64,000 nt of DNA from Synechococcus sp. Cruz-7E5 (GCF_024345995.1 NZ_JAGQCE010000007.1:62001-126000), one strand, 5' to 3'; counted from the first letter of the stretch, positions 54,188 through 62,523 are shown. Made by a program: numbers and translations. Notes: generated by a model from the letters alone, not told the origin.

Positions 54188-54892
54188 ATGACCAACTGGT
54201 GGCGCTGGCAAGGAGCCGGAACGGCCGCACCGGACAGTTTCGCGGTGATCGGGGTAGGGCGTTTCGGCACAGCCGTCTGCAAGGAACTGGTGCGCTGCGG
54301 CGCCGAAGTGCTGGCGATCGACAGGGATCAGCGCGCGATTGACGACCTGCGGCAGGTCGATCCAGCCATCGAGGCCCGCGCCCTCGACTGCACCGATGAG
54401 GAGGCCCTGCGGGAGGCGGGCGTTCTCGATCTCACCACGGTGGTGGTGGGCATCAGCGAACCGATCGAGGCCAGCATCACCGCCACCTTGATCGTCAAAG
54501 ACAGCGCAGGCAGCAAGGTCAAGCAGGTGATCGCCCGGGCCACCAGCGATCTGCACGAGAAGATGCTGCGCCGGGTGGGGGCCGACAAGGTGGTGTTTCC
54601 CTCGCGCATGCAGGGTGAGCAGCTGGCCCGTCAGCTGGTGCGCCCCAACCTGCTGGAGCGGCTCAGGCTCGACGATCGCAACAGCATTGAGGAGATCAAG
54701 GTGCCCCAGGCCTTCATCGGCCGCTCCCTGCGTGATCTGAACCTGCGCAAGAACTATGAGGTGAGCGTTCTGGCTGCCGGCCCGGAAAATCGGCTCTCAG
54801 TGAATCCACCGGCCTCCCATGTGCTCAGCGAAGGGGATCTGCTGGTGGTGATGGGAACTGTTCAGGCGCTTGAAGGCCTGCCCCAGCTGTGA
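54188..54892 (+). CDS. ktrA: K+ channel regulatory subunit KtrA/TrkA
   Basis: A 234-residue RCK protein. The Rossmann motif is FAVIGVGRFGTAVCKELV with the acidic AIDRD end for NAD/ATP binding (RCK_N), and the C-terminal RCK_C runs from about 150 (IKVPQAFIGRSLRDLNLRKN). It gates a KtrB potassium/sodium channel, which in related genomes sits next to it; here no ktrB is present and the upstream gene is a peroxiredoxin. Start at ATG 54188. It overlaps anmK by four bases. Confidence 0.9.
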   Translation: MTNWWRWQGAGTAAPDSFAVIGVGRFGTAVCKELVRCGAEVLAIDRDQRAIDDLRQVDPAIEARALDCTDEEALREAGVLDLTTVVVGISEPIEASITATLIVKDSAGSKVKQVIARATSDLHEKMLRRVGADKVVFPSRMQGEQLARQLVRPNLLERLRLDDRNSIEEIKVPQAFIGRSLRDLNLRKNYEVSVLAAGPENRLSVNPPASHVLSEGDLLVVMGTVQALEGLPQL

Positions 54893-56061
54893 GGTTCCCA
54901 GGGAGGCCCAGCCTGGTGCTCGGATTGATGAGCGGCACCAGCGCCGATGGGGTGGACGCGGTGCTGGCCAGTTTCCAGCCCCCACTGGCACACCCCCGTT
55001 GGCGTGTGCTCCACCAATGCTTCTATCCCTACCCCAGCGATCTGCGGGCCCAGCTGATCGCGGTGGGACAGGGTCAGCCATTGGCGGCGTCCGCGCTGCT
55101 GGATCTGGCCGAAGCAGTGAGCGAAGCTCAGGCCGAGTGTGCCCGCCGCTGTGATCCAGACGGCCGCGCCGAGCTGGTGGGCTGCCATGGCCAGACCATC
55201 TGGCACCGGGCACCCCAGGGGGGACGGCGCGGTGCCAGCTGGCAGTTACTGCAGGGGCCACTGCTGGCCCAGCTGCTGGAGCGGCCGGTGGTGTTCGATC
55301 TGCGCGCATCCGACCTGGCCTTGGGGGGCCACGGTGCCCCGCTGGTGCCAGCGGCGGATGCCGCCCTGCTGCCACCGATAGGAGGCTGGCGCGCTGTACT
55401 AAACCTCGGAGGGATCGCCAATCTCACCCTGCTGCCGCCAGCCCAGGGACCGGAGCGCCACCAGCCTGTACGCGGCTGGGACTGCGGCCCGGCCAACAGC
55501 CTGATTGATCTGGCGGTGAGCCGATTCAGCCAGGGCAACCTCAGCTACGACAAGGGGGGAGCCTGGGCCAGTCGGGGCATGGTTCAGGAGGACCTGATCC
55601 AGTCGTGGTTGAGGGAACCCTTCTTCCAGCTACCGCCGCCGAAATCCACCGGCCGGGAAGATTTCGGCCTGCCGGATCTGGATCGGCGCCTCGAGGAGCT
55701 TGAGCTGCGGGCGGTGGCCGCTGGAGTCCCCCTCGAGCCCGCCGATGCTCTGGCCACCCTCACAGCCTTCAGCGCAGCGGTGGTTGCAGCCGATCTGCGC
55801 CATGGGACGCGGCCGCTGGAGCTGGTGGTGGCCGGAGGCGGAGCCCGCAACGGGATGCTGATGGATCAGCTGAGGCGGCGCTGCCGGGGACTGTTGGTAC
55901 GCCCGCTGGCGGAGCTGGGCCTCGATGAGGCCGCCCGTGAGGCCCTGGGCTTTGCCCTGTTCGCCTGGTGGCACCAGCATCGGCATGCCGGCGCCCTGCC
56001 CTCTGTGACTGGGGCCAGTCGGGCAGCGGTGATGGGGGTCAGGGCCGATCCCAGCCGTTGA
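54889..56061 (+). CDS. anmK: Anhydro-N-acetylmuramic acid kinase AnmK
   Basis: A 390-residue sugar kinase for peptidoglycan recycling: it opens and phosphorylates anhydroMurNAc. GTG start overlapping the ktrA stop. Landmarks are VLGLMSGTSADGVDAVL at the N-terminus, GCHGQTIWHRAP, LNLGGIANLTLLP, WDCGPANSLID and the C-terminal VVAGGGARNGMLM. All ASKHA-fold nucleotide contacts appear kept. The pairing with ktrA has no known biochemical meaning. Confidence 0.94.
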   Translation: MRFPGRPSLVLGLMSGTSADGVDAVLASFQPPLAHPRWRVLHQCFYPYPSDLRAQLIAVGQGQPLAASALLDLAEAVSEAQAECARRCDPDGRAELVGCHGQTIWHRAPQGGRRGASWQLLQGPLLAQLLERPVVFDLRASDLALGGHGAPLVPAADAALLPPIGGWRAVLNLGGIANLTLLPPAQGPERHQPVRGWDCGPANSLIDLAVSRFSQGNLSYDKGGAWASRGMVQEDLIQSWLREPFFQLPPPKSTGREDFGLPDLDRRLEELELRAVAAGVPLEPADALATLTAFSAAVVAADLRHGTRPLELVVAGGGARNGMLMDQLRRRCRGLLVRPLAELGLDEAAREALGFALFAWWHQHRHAGALPSVTGASRAAVMGVRADPSR

Positions 56062-56077
56062 ACTGCTGGGAGACCAT

Positions 56078-56407
56078 TCAGGCGCCGGAGCGGGGCAGCC
56101 GCAGGCGCCGCGGCAGCCCCCGCAGCCGGCGGGGCTGGCTGTTCTCCTGGCGTTCCAGGACCTCGCGGAAGCGTTCGGTGGGCCTGCTTGCGCCGCTGGC
56201 GCGCTCGCCCATCCCCGGGGAGGACGGAGCCACTGCCTGATCAAGGCTGTCGAGTCCCCGCTGGATCAGCACCTTGGCCATGTTGCTGACTGTGCGCGAC
56301 TCCGCCTCGGCCGCTGCGGTGAGGCGGTCGCAGAGCCCCTCAGGCAGCACCACCTGAATACGGGGGGACTTGGGGCGGCCGCTCGTGGAAGTCTGGCGAG
56401 TGGCCAC
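56078..56407 (-). CDS. Ribbon-helix-helix-like DNA-binding protein
   Basis: A 109-residue basic protein starting at GTG. Residues 15-60 (SPRIQVVLPEGLCDRLTAAA, then ESRTVSNMAKVLIQRGLDSL) have the strand-helix-helix order of Arc/CopG proteins, with a strand of alternating residues to enter the major groove. The C-terminal half is disordered and Arg/Pro-rich. It likely represses its own gene or the divergent one; two palindromes lie in the spacer. No toxin gene lies beside it. Confidence 0.68.
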   Translation of the reverse strand: MATRQTSTSGRPKSPRIQVVLPEGLCDRLTAAAEAESRTVSNMAKVLIQRGLDSLDQAVAPSSPGMGERASGASRPTERFREVLERQENSQPRRLRGLPRRLRLPRSGA

Positions 56408-56428
56408 AGCGGATCAGGTCCCACGCGT

Positions 56429-56467
56429 TACACACCAGTGTACAGAGATCCCAACGGATAGTATCCG
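56429..56467. promoter_or_regulatory. Two palindromes in a divergent promoter region
   Basis: TACAC-ACCA-GTGTA (56429-56442) and CGGATA-G-TATCCG (56455-56467) lie in the 92 bases between the ribbon-helix-helix gene and the divergent small gene. They are fair candidates for operators of that regulator. Confidence 0.5.
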
Positions 56468-56499
56468 GCACTAAGATTGAGAAGCTCCGAGCACGAGCC

Positions 56500-56829
56500 A
56501 TGCCCAACAGCGCGCTCACGTCGGCGGCGGGACAGACCCCGAAGCCGCGTCGCACAAAGGAGCGTCAAGGCTCCCCAGGGATCCCCAGCGCTCGCGGGGC
56601 CGGCTCCAGCAACGTCGAGGTTTCGGCGGTGATCAGCACCTACCTGCTCACCCATCTGCATCACGTGCTGCAGCGTGCCGAGTTCAACGCCCTGCAGGAG
56701 GGCCGCCAGCCCCTGGCCGCCAATTACGCCCAGTTGCGCCAGCTGCTCTGCCTGGAGGCCCGAAGCCTGGAGAACCCCGCCGCCTGTCCCGAATCGAGCG
56801 AATCAGTGAAGCCGTCGCAAGCTGCCTGA
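56500..56829 (+). CDS. Hypothetical cyanobacterial protein
   Basis: A 109-residue soluble protein. The first 40 residues are disordered and basic (TPKPRRTKERQG). The rest is helical, VSAVISTYLLTHLHHVLQRAEF followed by NYAQLRQLLCLEARSLE. No known family is recognised. Divergent from the ribbon-helix-helix gene and probably under its control. Confidence 0.6.
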   Translation: MPNSALTSAAGQTPKPRRTKERQGSPGIPSARGAGSSNVEVSAVISTYLLTHLHHVLQRAEFNALQEGRQPLAANYAQLRQLLCLEARSLENPAACPESSESVKPSQAA

Positions 56830-57117
56830 AAGCTCTTCCAGCCTGACTTTCCCCTTGGCCCACGGTTCAGCGGCAGCGTGCCAAGACCAGGACAAGGGGC
56901 CATTCTCCCAGGGCGGTCACCAGCACTCTTTCTGGTCCTCCCGAATTGACGAGTACGCGCGCAGCCATTGCTGGGGTTATGCCAGCAGCCTGAGTCGGCG
57001 CCGGTCGTGGTGACACCTCCAACAACCAACAACAGCCAACAAATACTGGCCACCACTGAATAGCCGCCATAAGGTGCCAATCAGACAGCTCAGGCAGCAA
57101 CCGCCAGGCCCGTACCA
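56830..57117. other. Spacer without recognised gene
   Basis: Nearly 290 bases. Minus-strand frames exist but lack ribosome sites and any recognisable domain or helix pattern. An A/C-rich repeat-like stretch (57017-57042) lies shortly before the next gene. Nothing else is seen. Confidence 0.45.
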
Positions 57118-57375
57118 ATGACCGAGCACCCGCCCGAACCGGCCGCTGCGGCCAATGCCGCCGCGCTCTACGAGCGGATTCGCTCCGATGAGGCCCTCAC
57201 CCAGTCCCTGTTCCGCCAGGCACTGCAGGACCCCAAAGGCACGATCGAGCGGATCATCGCCATGGGATCCGACTTCGATCTACCCGTCACCGAGGCGTCG
57301 GTTCGGGAGCATCTGGCCTCCCTCGACGATCTGGATAGCAAACAGTGGCTGATCAAGGCTCGCGGCGGGCTGTGA
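57118..57375 (+). CDS. Nif11-like small protein
   Basis: An 85-residue protein. Residues 15-65 (AALYERIRSDEALTQSLF, then RQALQDPKGTIERIIAMGSDFDL) follow the Nif11 pattern: a helix with D-x-x-L-x-x, then a hydrophobic helix ending in G-x-x-F, then a TEASVREHL helix. It ends KARGGL and stops. Nif11 leaders of peptide natural products end in a double Gly before the core peptide, so this looks like a leader with almost no core, or a stand-alone Nif11 protein. No modifying enzyme or peptidase gene is nearby. The family call is moderate. Confidence 0.6.
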   Translation: MTEHPPEPAAAANAAALYERIRSDEALTQSLFRQALQDPKGTIERIIAMGSDFDLPVTEASVREHLASLDDLDSKQWLIKARGGL

Positions 57376-57402
57376 TCCAAGGAGGGGCGTCCCTCGCTCT
57401 GC

Positions 57403-57579
57403 TCAGGGCACCCGCCGGCCGCCAGGGGGGGTTGGCTCCGCCTGGATGGCCGGAACCTGACGAGGTGCCTGGCGCAGCTCACGGCCACCCTGGGCCCAGC
57501 TGAAGAACAGCCAGTAGCTCACGATCGCCAGTCCAGCTGCAACCACAAGCGCCGCCACCTGCTCCAGACGTTTCACCAT
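57403..57579 (-). CDS. 58-residue single-helix membrane protein
   Basis: A short frame reading MVKRLEQVAALVVAAGLAIV, continuing to SYWLFFSWAQGG, then a Pro-rich tail to GGRRVP. Positive charges come before one membrane helix and a polar tail after it, so it is a plausible N-in anchor protein. No strong ribosome site is seen. The length of the spacer (57376-57677) and the protein-like composition favour a real gene. Function unknown. Confidence 0.55.
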   Translation of the reverse strand: MVKRLEQVAALVVAAGLAIVSYWLFFSWAQGGRELRQAPRQVPAIQAEPTPPGGRRVP

Positions 57580-57677
57580 CAAGTGAGGTGGGGGGATGGG
57601 TTTGTCAGTCTGCCCCGCAGCCGATCGGATCCGCCCTTTGAGGATGGATCAAGCCACCGCGATCGGGCCGAGCGGAG

Positions 57678-59441
57678 ATGATGACGTTTCACAGCCGATC
57701 CGCCCAAACCGTGCTCCGTCTGGAACGTGTCTCAAAGATCTACCCCACCGGCGAGGTGCTGCGGGATGTCACCTGGGAGGTCAAGTCCGGGGACCGGGTC
57801 GGTCTGGTGGGGGTGAATGGGGCCGGTAAATCCACCCAGCTGCGACTGATCGCCGGCCTGGAGGAACCCAGCACGGGCCAGGTGGTGCGCCAGGGGAATC
57901 CCCGCATCGCTTACCTGCGCCAGGAGTTCGACGTGGATCTGGAGCGCAGCGTTCGTGAGGAGTTGTTCCAGGCCTTCGGCGAGGCGGCCGACGTGCTGAT
58001 CCGCCAGCATCAGGTGGAGCACGAGATGGCCAGTGATCAGGCGGCGACCGATCCCCACCACCTCGATGAGTTGATCCATGAGCTGGGCAGGCTTCACAGC
58101 CGCTTCGAAGCACTGCACGGCTATGAGCTCGATGCTCGCATTGACAAACTGCTGCCCACCCTCGGCTTCACCCCCGAGGGAGCCGAAGAAGCGGTGGGGG
58201 CCTATTCCGGCGGCTGGCAGATGCGCATCGCCCTGGGCAAGATCCTGCTGCAGGATCCGGACCTGCTGTTGCTGGATGAGCCCACGAACCACCTGGATGT
58301 GGAGACCATCCAGTGGCTGGAAGGGTATCTGCTCGAGCAGGAGGTCCCCATGGTGGTGGTCAGCCATGACCGAGCCTTCCTCGATCGGGTCTGCAATCTG
58401 ATCGTCGAAACGGAGCGGGGCGTCTCGCGCACCTACCTGGGCAACTACAGCCAGCACCTGGAGCAGAAGGCCCTGGAGCGGGAAGCCAGTCAGGCCGCCT
58501 TCGATCGCCAGCAGAAGGAACTGGCCAGCCAGCAGGCCTACATCGACCGCTTCCGCGCCAGCGCCACCCGCAGCACCCAGGCCAAGAGCCGCGAGAAGCT
58601 GCTGGAGAAGGTGGAGCGGATCGAGGCCCCGCTCGAGGGACTCTCAGGCCCCCGCTTTCAGTTCCCGCCAGCACCTCGCTCGGGGCGCCAGGTGGCCCTG
58701 ATCGAGGACCTCACCCACAGCTACGGGGAGAAGATCCTCTTTCTGGGCGCCGATCTGGAGGTGGAGCGGGGGGATCGCATCGCCTTCGTCGGTCCGAACG
58801 GGGCGGGCAAATCCACCCTGCTGCGCCTGGTGATGGGGCTGGAAGCCCCTGACGGGGGAAGGGCCGGCCTGGGTGAGCACAACGTGGTGGCGGGGTACTT
58901 CGAGCAGAACCAGGCCGAAGCCCTCAATCTCGAGCGCAGTGTCGTCGACACCCTGTTCGAGGCCGTGCCCGACTGGACCCAGACCCAGGTGCGCTCGCTT
59001 CTGGGCAATTTCGGCTTCAGCAACGACGACGTGTTCAAGGACGTGGGCCAGCTCAGCGGCGGTGAGAAGGCCCGTCTGGCCCTGGCGCTGATGCTGCTGA
59101 CCCCCTCCAACCTGCTGGTGCTGGATGAACCCACCAACCACCTCGACATTCCCGCCAAACAGATGCTGGAGTCAGCTCTGCAGGACTACGAAGGGGCCGC
59201 ACTGATCGTCTCCCACGACCGCTACTTCATCTCCCAGGTTGCCAACCGCATTGTGGAATTGCGCGACGGCGAACTGGTGCTGTACCGCGGCGATTACGCC
59301 TATTACCTTGAGAAAAAGGCTGAAGAGGCCGAAGCCGAAAACCGTGCCCAGCAGGACCGGGTGAAAAAGGCCCGCCAGGAGGCCAACCGGCAGAAGCAGA
59401 AAGACAAGAGCCAGGGGCGCCGTGCCCGCACCGGCAGCTGA
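57678..59441 (+). CDS. ABC-F family ATPase (ribosome-acting)
   Basis: A 587-residue protein with two ABC domains and no membrane part. Domain 1: Walker A GVNGAGKST, signature YSGGWQMR, Walker B LLLLDEPTNHLD. Domain 2: Walker A GPNGAGKST, signature LSGGEKARLAL, Walker B LLVLDEPTNHLD. Between them lies a charged linker helix pair (RQQKELASQQAYIDRFRA), the part that enters the ribosomal E site. The C-terminal 40 residues form a Lys/Glu/Gln coil. It is closest in layout to Uup/EttA-type factors. Start may also be ATG 57681. Confidence 0.9.
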   Translation: MMTFHSRSAQTVLRLERVSKIYPTGEVLRDVTWEVKSGDRVGLVGVNGAGKSTQLRLIAGLEEPSTGQVVRQGNPRIAYLRQEFDVDLERSVREELFQAFGEAADVLIRQHQVEHEMASDQAATDPHHLDELIHELGRLHSRFEALHGYELDARIDKLLPTLGFTPEGAEEAVGAYSGGWQMRIALGKILLQDPDLLLLDEPTNHLDVETIQWLEGYLLEQEVPMVVVSHDRAFLDRVCNLIVETERGVSRTYLGNYSQHLEQKALEREASQAAFDRQQKELASQQAYIDRFRASATRSTQAKSREKLLEKVERIEAPLEGLSGPRFQFPPAPRSGRQVALIEDLTHSYGEKILFLGADLEVERGDRIAFVGPNGAGKSTLLRLVMGLEAPDGGRAGLGEHNVVAGYFEQNQAEALNLERSVVDTLFEAVPDWTQTQVRSLLGNFGFSNDDVFKDVGQLSGGEKARLALALMLLTPSNLLVLDEPTNHLDIPAKQMLESALQDYEGAALIVSHDRYFISQVANRIVELRDGELVLYRGDYAYYLEKKAEEAEAENRAQQDRVKKARQEANRQKQKDKSQGRRARTGS

Positions 59442-59599
59442 AAGGAACCGCCAGGAGCAGCCCTCAGCCTTGAATCAGCAGAATCTCTAAAGCAAGCACA
59501 AACAACTTCATCCTTCAGTAGGTAAGAAGACTCAATTATCTGGACCCACCCGAATGATCTCCATATCCTGACCATATCCCCATTGCCCAGGTCCGGCGC

Positions 59600-59815
59600 A
59601 TGACCAATTCCTTCGGCCATCCCTTTGCCAGCCAAGGCGGAGCAGGCTCTCTGCAACCTGCTGCAGGCCTGATGATGACAACCACTGCCGCCAGCTTCGG
59701 CCACGATGAAGGCGGTGATTCGGTGGAGAGCTACTTCGAGTGCATCACCACCTGCTCCCTCGACGATGGCGAGTGCATCACCAACTGCGTGGAGCAGCTT
59801 CGGGAGCACCACTGA
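59600..59815 (+). CDS. Small protein with twin CX3C motif
   Basis: A 71-residue protein. The C-terminal part reads YFECITTCSLDDGECITNC, with two CX3C motifs six residues apart, then VEQLREHH. The spacing fits a helical hairpin joined by two disulfides or a metal site. The N-terminal 40 residues are Gly/Ala/Ser-rich and variable. Similar short proteins occur in picocyanobacteria, as I recall, but no function is known. Upstream 160 bases are AT-rich and hold its promoter. Confidence 0.7.
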   Translation: MTNSFGHPFASQGGAGSLQPAAGLMMTTTAASFGHDEGGDSVESYFECITTCSLDDGECITNCVEQLREHH

Positions 59816-59947
59816 GGCTTGCCGTCAGCGCTTGCCCCATCGGCAGACGCTGACAAGAAGTCGGTAACTCTGTACCGGTCGATACGCGAGCACCCGAAAC
59901 ACTTCGTAGCATTGGCGTGGCTTCACTGTCCCGTCGCGATGCCTCGT

Positions 59948-60220
59948 ATGTCCGAACCGCTCGCCCTCAGCCTCGGCCAACAATTTGAGCTGGAGCGCAT
60001 GACCCGCATGATCGATTCCACTGGGGACCCCCAGTCGCTGAGGGGTCTGGCCAAGCAGTTACTGCAGGCCTGGCACACCCAGAAAGCTGCTACGGAGTGG
60101 ATCATGCGCCAGCAGCTGGGAACCCCGGGTCACTTCGGAGGGATGGCAAAGTCCGCTGCCGGACTCTCCGTCGACAGCTCCTCCCAGACGAACGTCAACG
60201 GCTCGATGGATGTGCTCTGA
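59948..60220 (+). CDS. Conserved small cyanobacterial protein
   Basis: A 90-residue soluble protein. Start MSEPLALSLGQQFELERM is chosen over 59819, whose extra residues look like untranslated leader. Two helices dominate: LGQQFELERMTRMID and LRGLAKQLLQAWHTQKAAT, followed by EWIMRQQL. The tail is Ser/Asn/Gly-rich. I know such proteins from other Synechococcus but not with a role. It faces the protease gene tail to tail across a long hairpin. Confidence 0.7.
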   Translation: MSEPLALSLGQQFELERMTRMIDSTGDPQSLRGLAKQLLQAWHTQKAATEWIMRQQLGTPGHFGGMAKSAAGLSVDSSSQTNVNGSMDVL

Positions 60221-60250
60221 ACCGGATCCCGGGTTTCGCCCCGATTAAGT

Positions 60251-60296
60251 GCAAAGGAGGGGAGTCCATGGGCCCCATGGTCATCCCCTCCTTTGC
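60251..60296. terminator. Long nested inverted repeat between convergent genes
   Basis: GCAAAGGAGGGGA (60251-60263) pairs perfectly with TCCCCTCCTTTGC (60284-60296). The loop itself holds CCATGG-GCC-CCATGG, a second hairpin. No T-run follows on either strand. It may act as a bidirectional terminator or protect mRNA ends of the flanking convergent genes. Confidence 0.6.
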
Positions 60297-60315
60297 GTGG
60301 GCTTCACTCTGGCGC

Positions 60316-61452
60316 TTACCTAGCCTGCCCCCCACTCTGCATGCCGGTAGGCACCACCTCCAGCTGAACCGGGGTGCCGCCACGCATCACCCTCAGCGCC
60401 ATCGGCCGTCCCACACCATTGGCCTCCACCGCCTCCACCATCTGAGACGGACCAGTCACCGGCTTGCCTGCCGCCGCCACGATCACGTCTCCACTGCGCA
60501 GACCGGCTCTTGAGGCCGGGCCTCCGGGCATCACTGAACGCACCAGTGCACCCCCACTGAGGCTGCGCTTCATTTCGGGGGGAAGATTATCGAGCCCGAC
60601 TCCGATCATCGGGTGGCTTACCCGGCCTGTGGCCAGAAGTTGAGTGGCGATCTCTCGAGCCCGGTTGATCGGGATGGCAAAGCCCAGGCCCGCCCCGGGA
60701 CCCGAGCGCACCAGGGTGTTGATCCCCACCACCTCCCCGTCGGCGTTGAGCAGGGGGCCACCGGAATTGCCCGGATTGATCGCCGCATCCGTCTGAATCA
60801 GATCCAGGCGCTTGTCGGTGATGCCCAGCTTGGCCACGTTGCGGTTGAGGTTGCTGATGATGCCCATCGTCACCGTGTTGTCGAGGCCAAAAGGGTTCCC
60901 TACCGCAATCGCCCAGTCACCCACCTGAAGAGCATCGGAATTGCCCAGCGGGGCGACCGGCCAGGGGCCTGGCTCCATCAGCCGCACCAGAGCCAGATCG
61001 GTGACGTTGTCAAGGCCGATCACCTTCCCCTCAGTGCGGCGGCCATCCTTGAGCCCCACATAGACCCTGTCGGTTTTCTCCACCACGTGGGCGTTGGTGA
61101 GGATCAGCCCATTCGACTGGAAGATCACGCCGCTGCCCTGGCCCCGCTCCGTGCGCTGACTCGGCTGCTGGGCCTGGGGGAAGAAGCGCCTGAAGAAGGG
61201 ATCGAGCATCATTCCAGGCGGTAGTCCGCCACTGCCCGGGCGAACCACGGTGCGCTCGGTGTCGATCGTGACCACCGCAGGGCCTGAGCGGCGCACGGCA
61301 TCGGCCACGAACGACTGGCGAGACAGGGACGCTGCAGCCGCAGGCCTGGCCTGGGCGAGGAGGGGAGCGACCGGTAGCAGCGGGGTTCCAAGCAGCAGGG
61401 CCAAGGGCAGAACAGGACGCAGGGACCGATGCCAGAAGAAGTTCTTCGTCAT
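60316..61452 (-). CDS. HtrA/Deg-family serine protease
   Basis: A 378-residue periplasmic protease. ATG 61452 gives a signal peptide ([20 protein letters not shown]). The triad is His in LTNAHVVEK, Asp in VTDLALVRL and Ser in [12 protein letters not shown]. One PDZ domain follows ([20 protein letters not shown]). This matches cyanobacterial HhoA/HhoB/HtrA with a single PDZ; which of the three cannot be told. It degrades damaged proteins under light and heat stress. Divergent from the 33-residue membrane protein. Confidence 0.92.
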   Translation of the reverse strand: MTKNFFWHRSLRPVLPLALLLGTPLLPVAPLLAQARPAAAASLSRQSFVADAVRRSGPAVVTIDTERTVVRPGSGGLPPGMMLDPFFRRFFPQAQQPSQRTERGQGSGVIFQSNGLILTNAHVVEKTDRVYVGLKDGRRTEGKVIGLDNVTDLALVRLMEPGPWPVAPLGNSDALQVGDWAIAVGNPFGLDNTVTMGIISNLNRNVAKLGITDKRLDLIQTDAAINPGNSGGPLLNADGEVVGINTLVRSGPGAGLGFAIPINRAREIATQLLATGRVSHPMIGVGLDNLPPEMKRSLSGGALVRSVMPGGPASRAGLRSGDVIVAAAGKPVTGPSQMVEAVEANGVGRPMALRVMRGGTPVQLEVVPTGMQSGGQAR

Positions 61453-61605
61453 CACGTCTGGAGTGCTCTCGTTTTTTGGACCGTAACGGCAATGGCGGGC
61501 TGCACGAAAGGCCGGTCGGCCTCCAAGGTGTGACGAAGTGCGGCGCACCAATCCACGCACAGGGCCTGACAACCACCTAGAGTTTACAAAGATTTACAGA
61601 AATCC

Positions 61606-61707
61606 ATGGATACCAGTTCGTTCCTGCTGATTTTTCTTGCCTTCGGTGCCGCTTGCAGCAGTCTTTGGGCCTGGAAGATCGCTCAGGGAGCCACATCCAG
61701 GCAATGA
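61606..61707 (+). CDS. 33-residue membrane protein
   Basis: A very short frame: MDTSSFLLIFLAFGAACSSL, then WAWKIAQGATSRQ and stop. One membrane helix with a short basic end, the size of small photosynthetic or NDH-1 subunits, but no match to Psb, Psa, Pet or Ndh small subunits that I can place. It lies between divergent htrA and the DUF2973 gene, 42 bases before the latter, and its codons are well used. Existence is likely, function unknown. Confidence 0.55.
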   Translation: MDTSSFLLIFLAFGAACSSLWAWKIAQGATSRQ

Positions 61708-61749
61708 TGTGGGTGTGAACGGGATACCCCCAGCACCGCCGAGCCGCCG

Positions 61750-62058
61750 ATGGCACAGTTGTTGTCTCAGATCTTTCCCATCCTCTACGGCGCCTGCGTT
61801 CTGCTGCTGCTCTGGCAAGCCTTCAAGGTGATGGCCAGGGGCTTTTCAGCTGTGCCTCGCCCGGGTGATCCAGCCTCGTCCGCACCCATGGGTCCACCCC
61901 CGGCTGACGATCCGGAAGAGAATGGGGACCGCACCGGCAGGCTCACCATCCACCCCGAGCTGCTTGATGCCGATGGGCAGATCACATCCGAGGATCTGCT
62001 CACGGTGCGATTCGGTGGCGACAACGACTCCACCAGGCTTCCGGCCCAGTCCGACTGA
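61750..62058 (+). CDS. DUF2973-like membrane protein
   Basis: A 102-residue protein with one N-terminal helix (ILYGACVLLLLWQAFKVMA), a Pro-rich linker, and a C-terminal motif RLTIHPELLDADGQITSEDLLTVRF (quoted in parts: IHPELLD, DGQIT, LLTVRF). HPELLD plus DG is the mark of the cyanobacterial DUF2973 group. Role unknown; anchor with cytosolic tail. Just upstream is the 33-residue membrane protein, so the two may form one small operon. Confidence 0.72.
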   Translation: MAQLLSQIFPILYGACVLLLLWQAFKVMARGFSAVPRPGDPASSAPMGPPPADDPEENGDRTGRLTIHPELLDADGQITSEDLLTVRFGGDNDSTRLPAQSD

Positions 62059-62139
62059 TCCGGCCCCTTCATATCTTGGAGCGGCCCGTCCGGCTGGTAC
62101 AACCGGTGGGCGAAACAGAGTTCTGGCGGAGGCCGAGAA

Positions 62140-62523
62140 TTGGATCAGAAAACACGTATCGTTGCGGCTGTGCTGCGTGGCCTGAAGCTGCCGCCCCGCT
62201 TCCGCCTTCACCTGATCAAGGACGATCCAATTCGTCTGGAACTGAGCCTGACTCCTGCCTACGGCAAGGACCCGATCCTGGTGGGGCTGGTGGAGTCCCA
62301 GGATCTGGTAGCCCGTCGCGACCGGGAAGGTCGAATCCCCCGCGACCTGCAGGGCACCTGGGACTGGACCGTCCGCCACGGCAAAGTGAGCACCGGTGGC
62401 TGGAACCCGTATCTCAAGGAGGCCCTGCAAACCATGTTCGAAACAGGTCTGCCGGCGATTGTCTATGAAGAAACCACCGGAGAGGCATACCACCCGGTGG
62501 ACGGGGCCCGTCACGTGCGCTGA
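62140..62523 (+). CDS. Conserved hypothetical cyanobacterial protein
   Basis: A 127-residue soluble protein starting at TTG, supported by GGAGG seven bases upstream. It has an alpha/beta look: a basic N-terminal helix (TRIVAAVLRGLKLPPRFRLH), a middle DPILVGLVESQDLVARRD strand-turn, and TWDWTVRHGKVSTGGWNPY. No known domain is recognised. 81 bases behind the DUF2973 gene. Confidence 0.68.
   Translation: MDQKTRIVAAVLRGLKLPPRFRLHLIKDDPIRLELSLTPAYGKDPILVGLVESQDLVARRDREGRIPRDLQGTWDWTVRHGKVSTGGWNPYLKEALQTMFETGLPAIVYEETTGEAYHPVDGARHVR

Noticed and set aside
56724-57118. Minus-strand frames of 83 and 118 codons in the 56.8-57.1 kb spacer
   Set aside because: They overlap each other and the end of a plus-strand gene, and show no domain, signal peptide or ribosome site.
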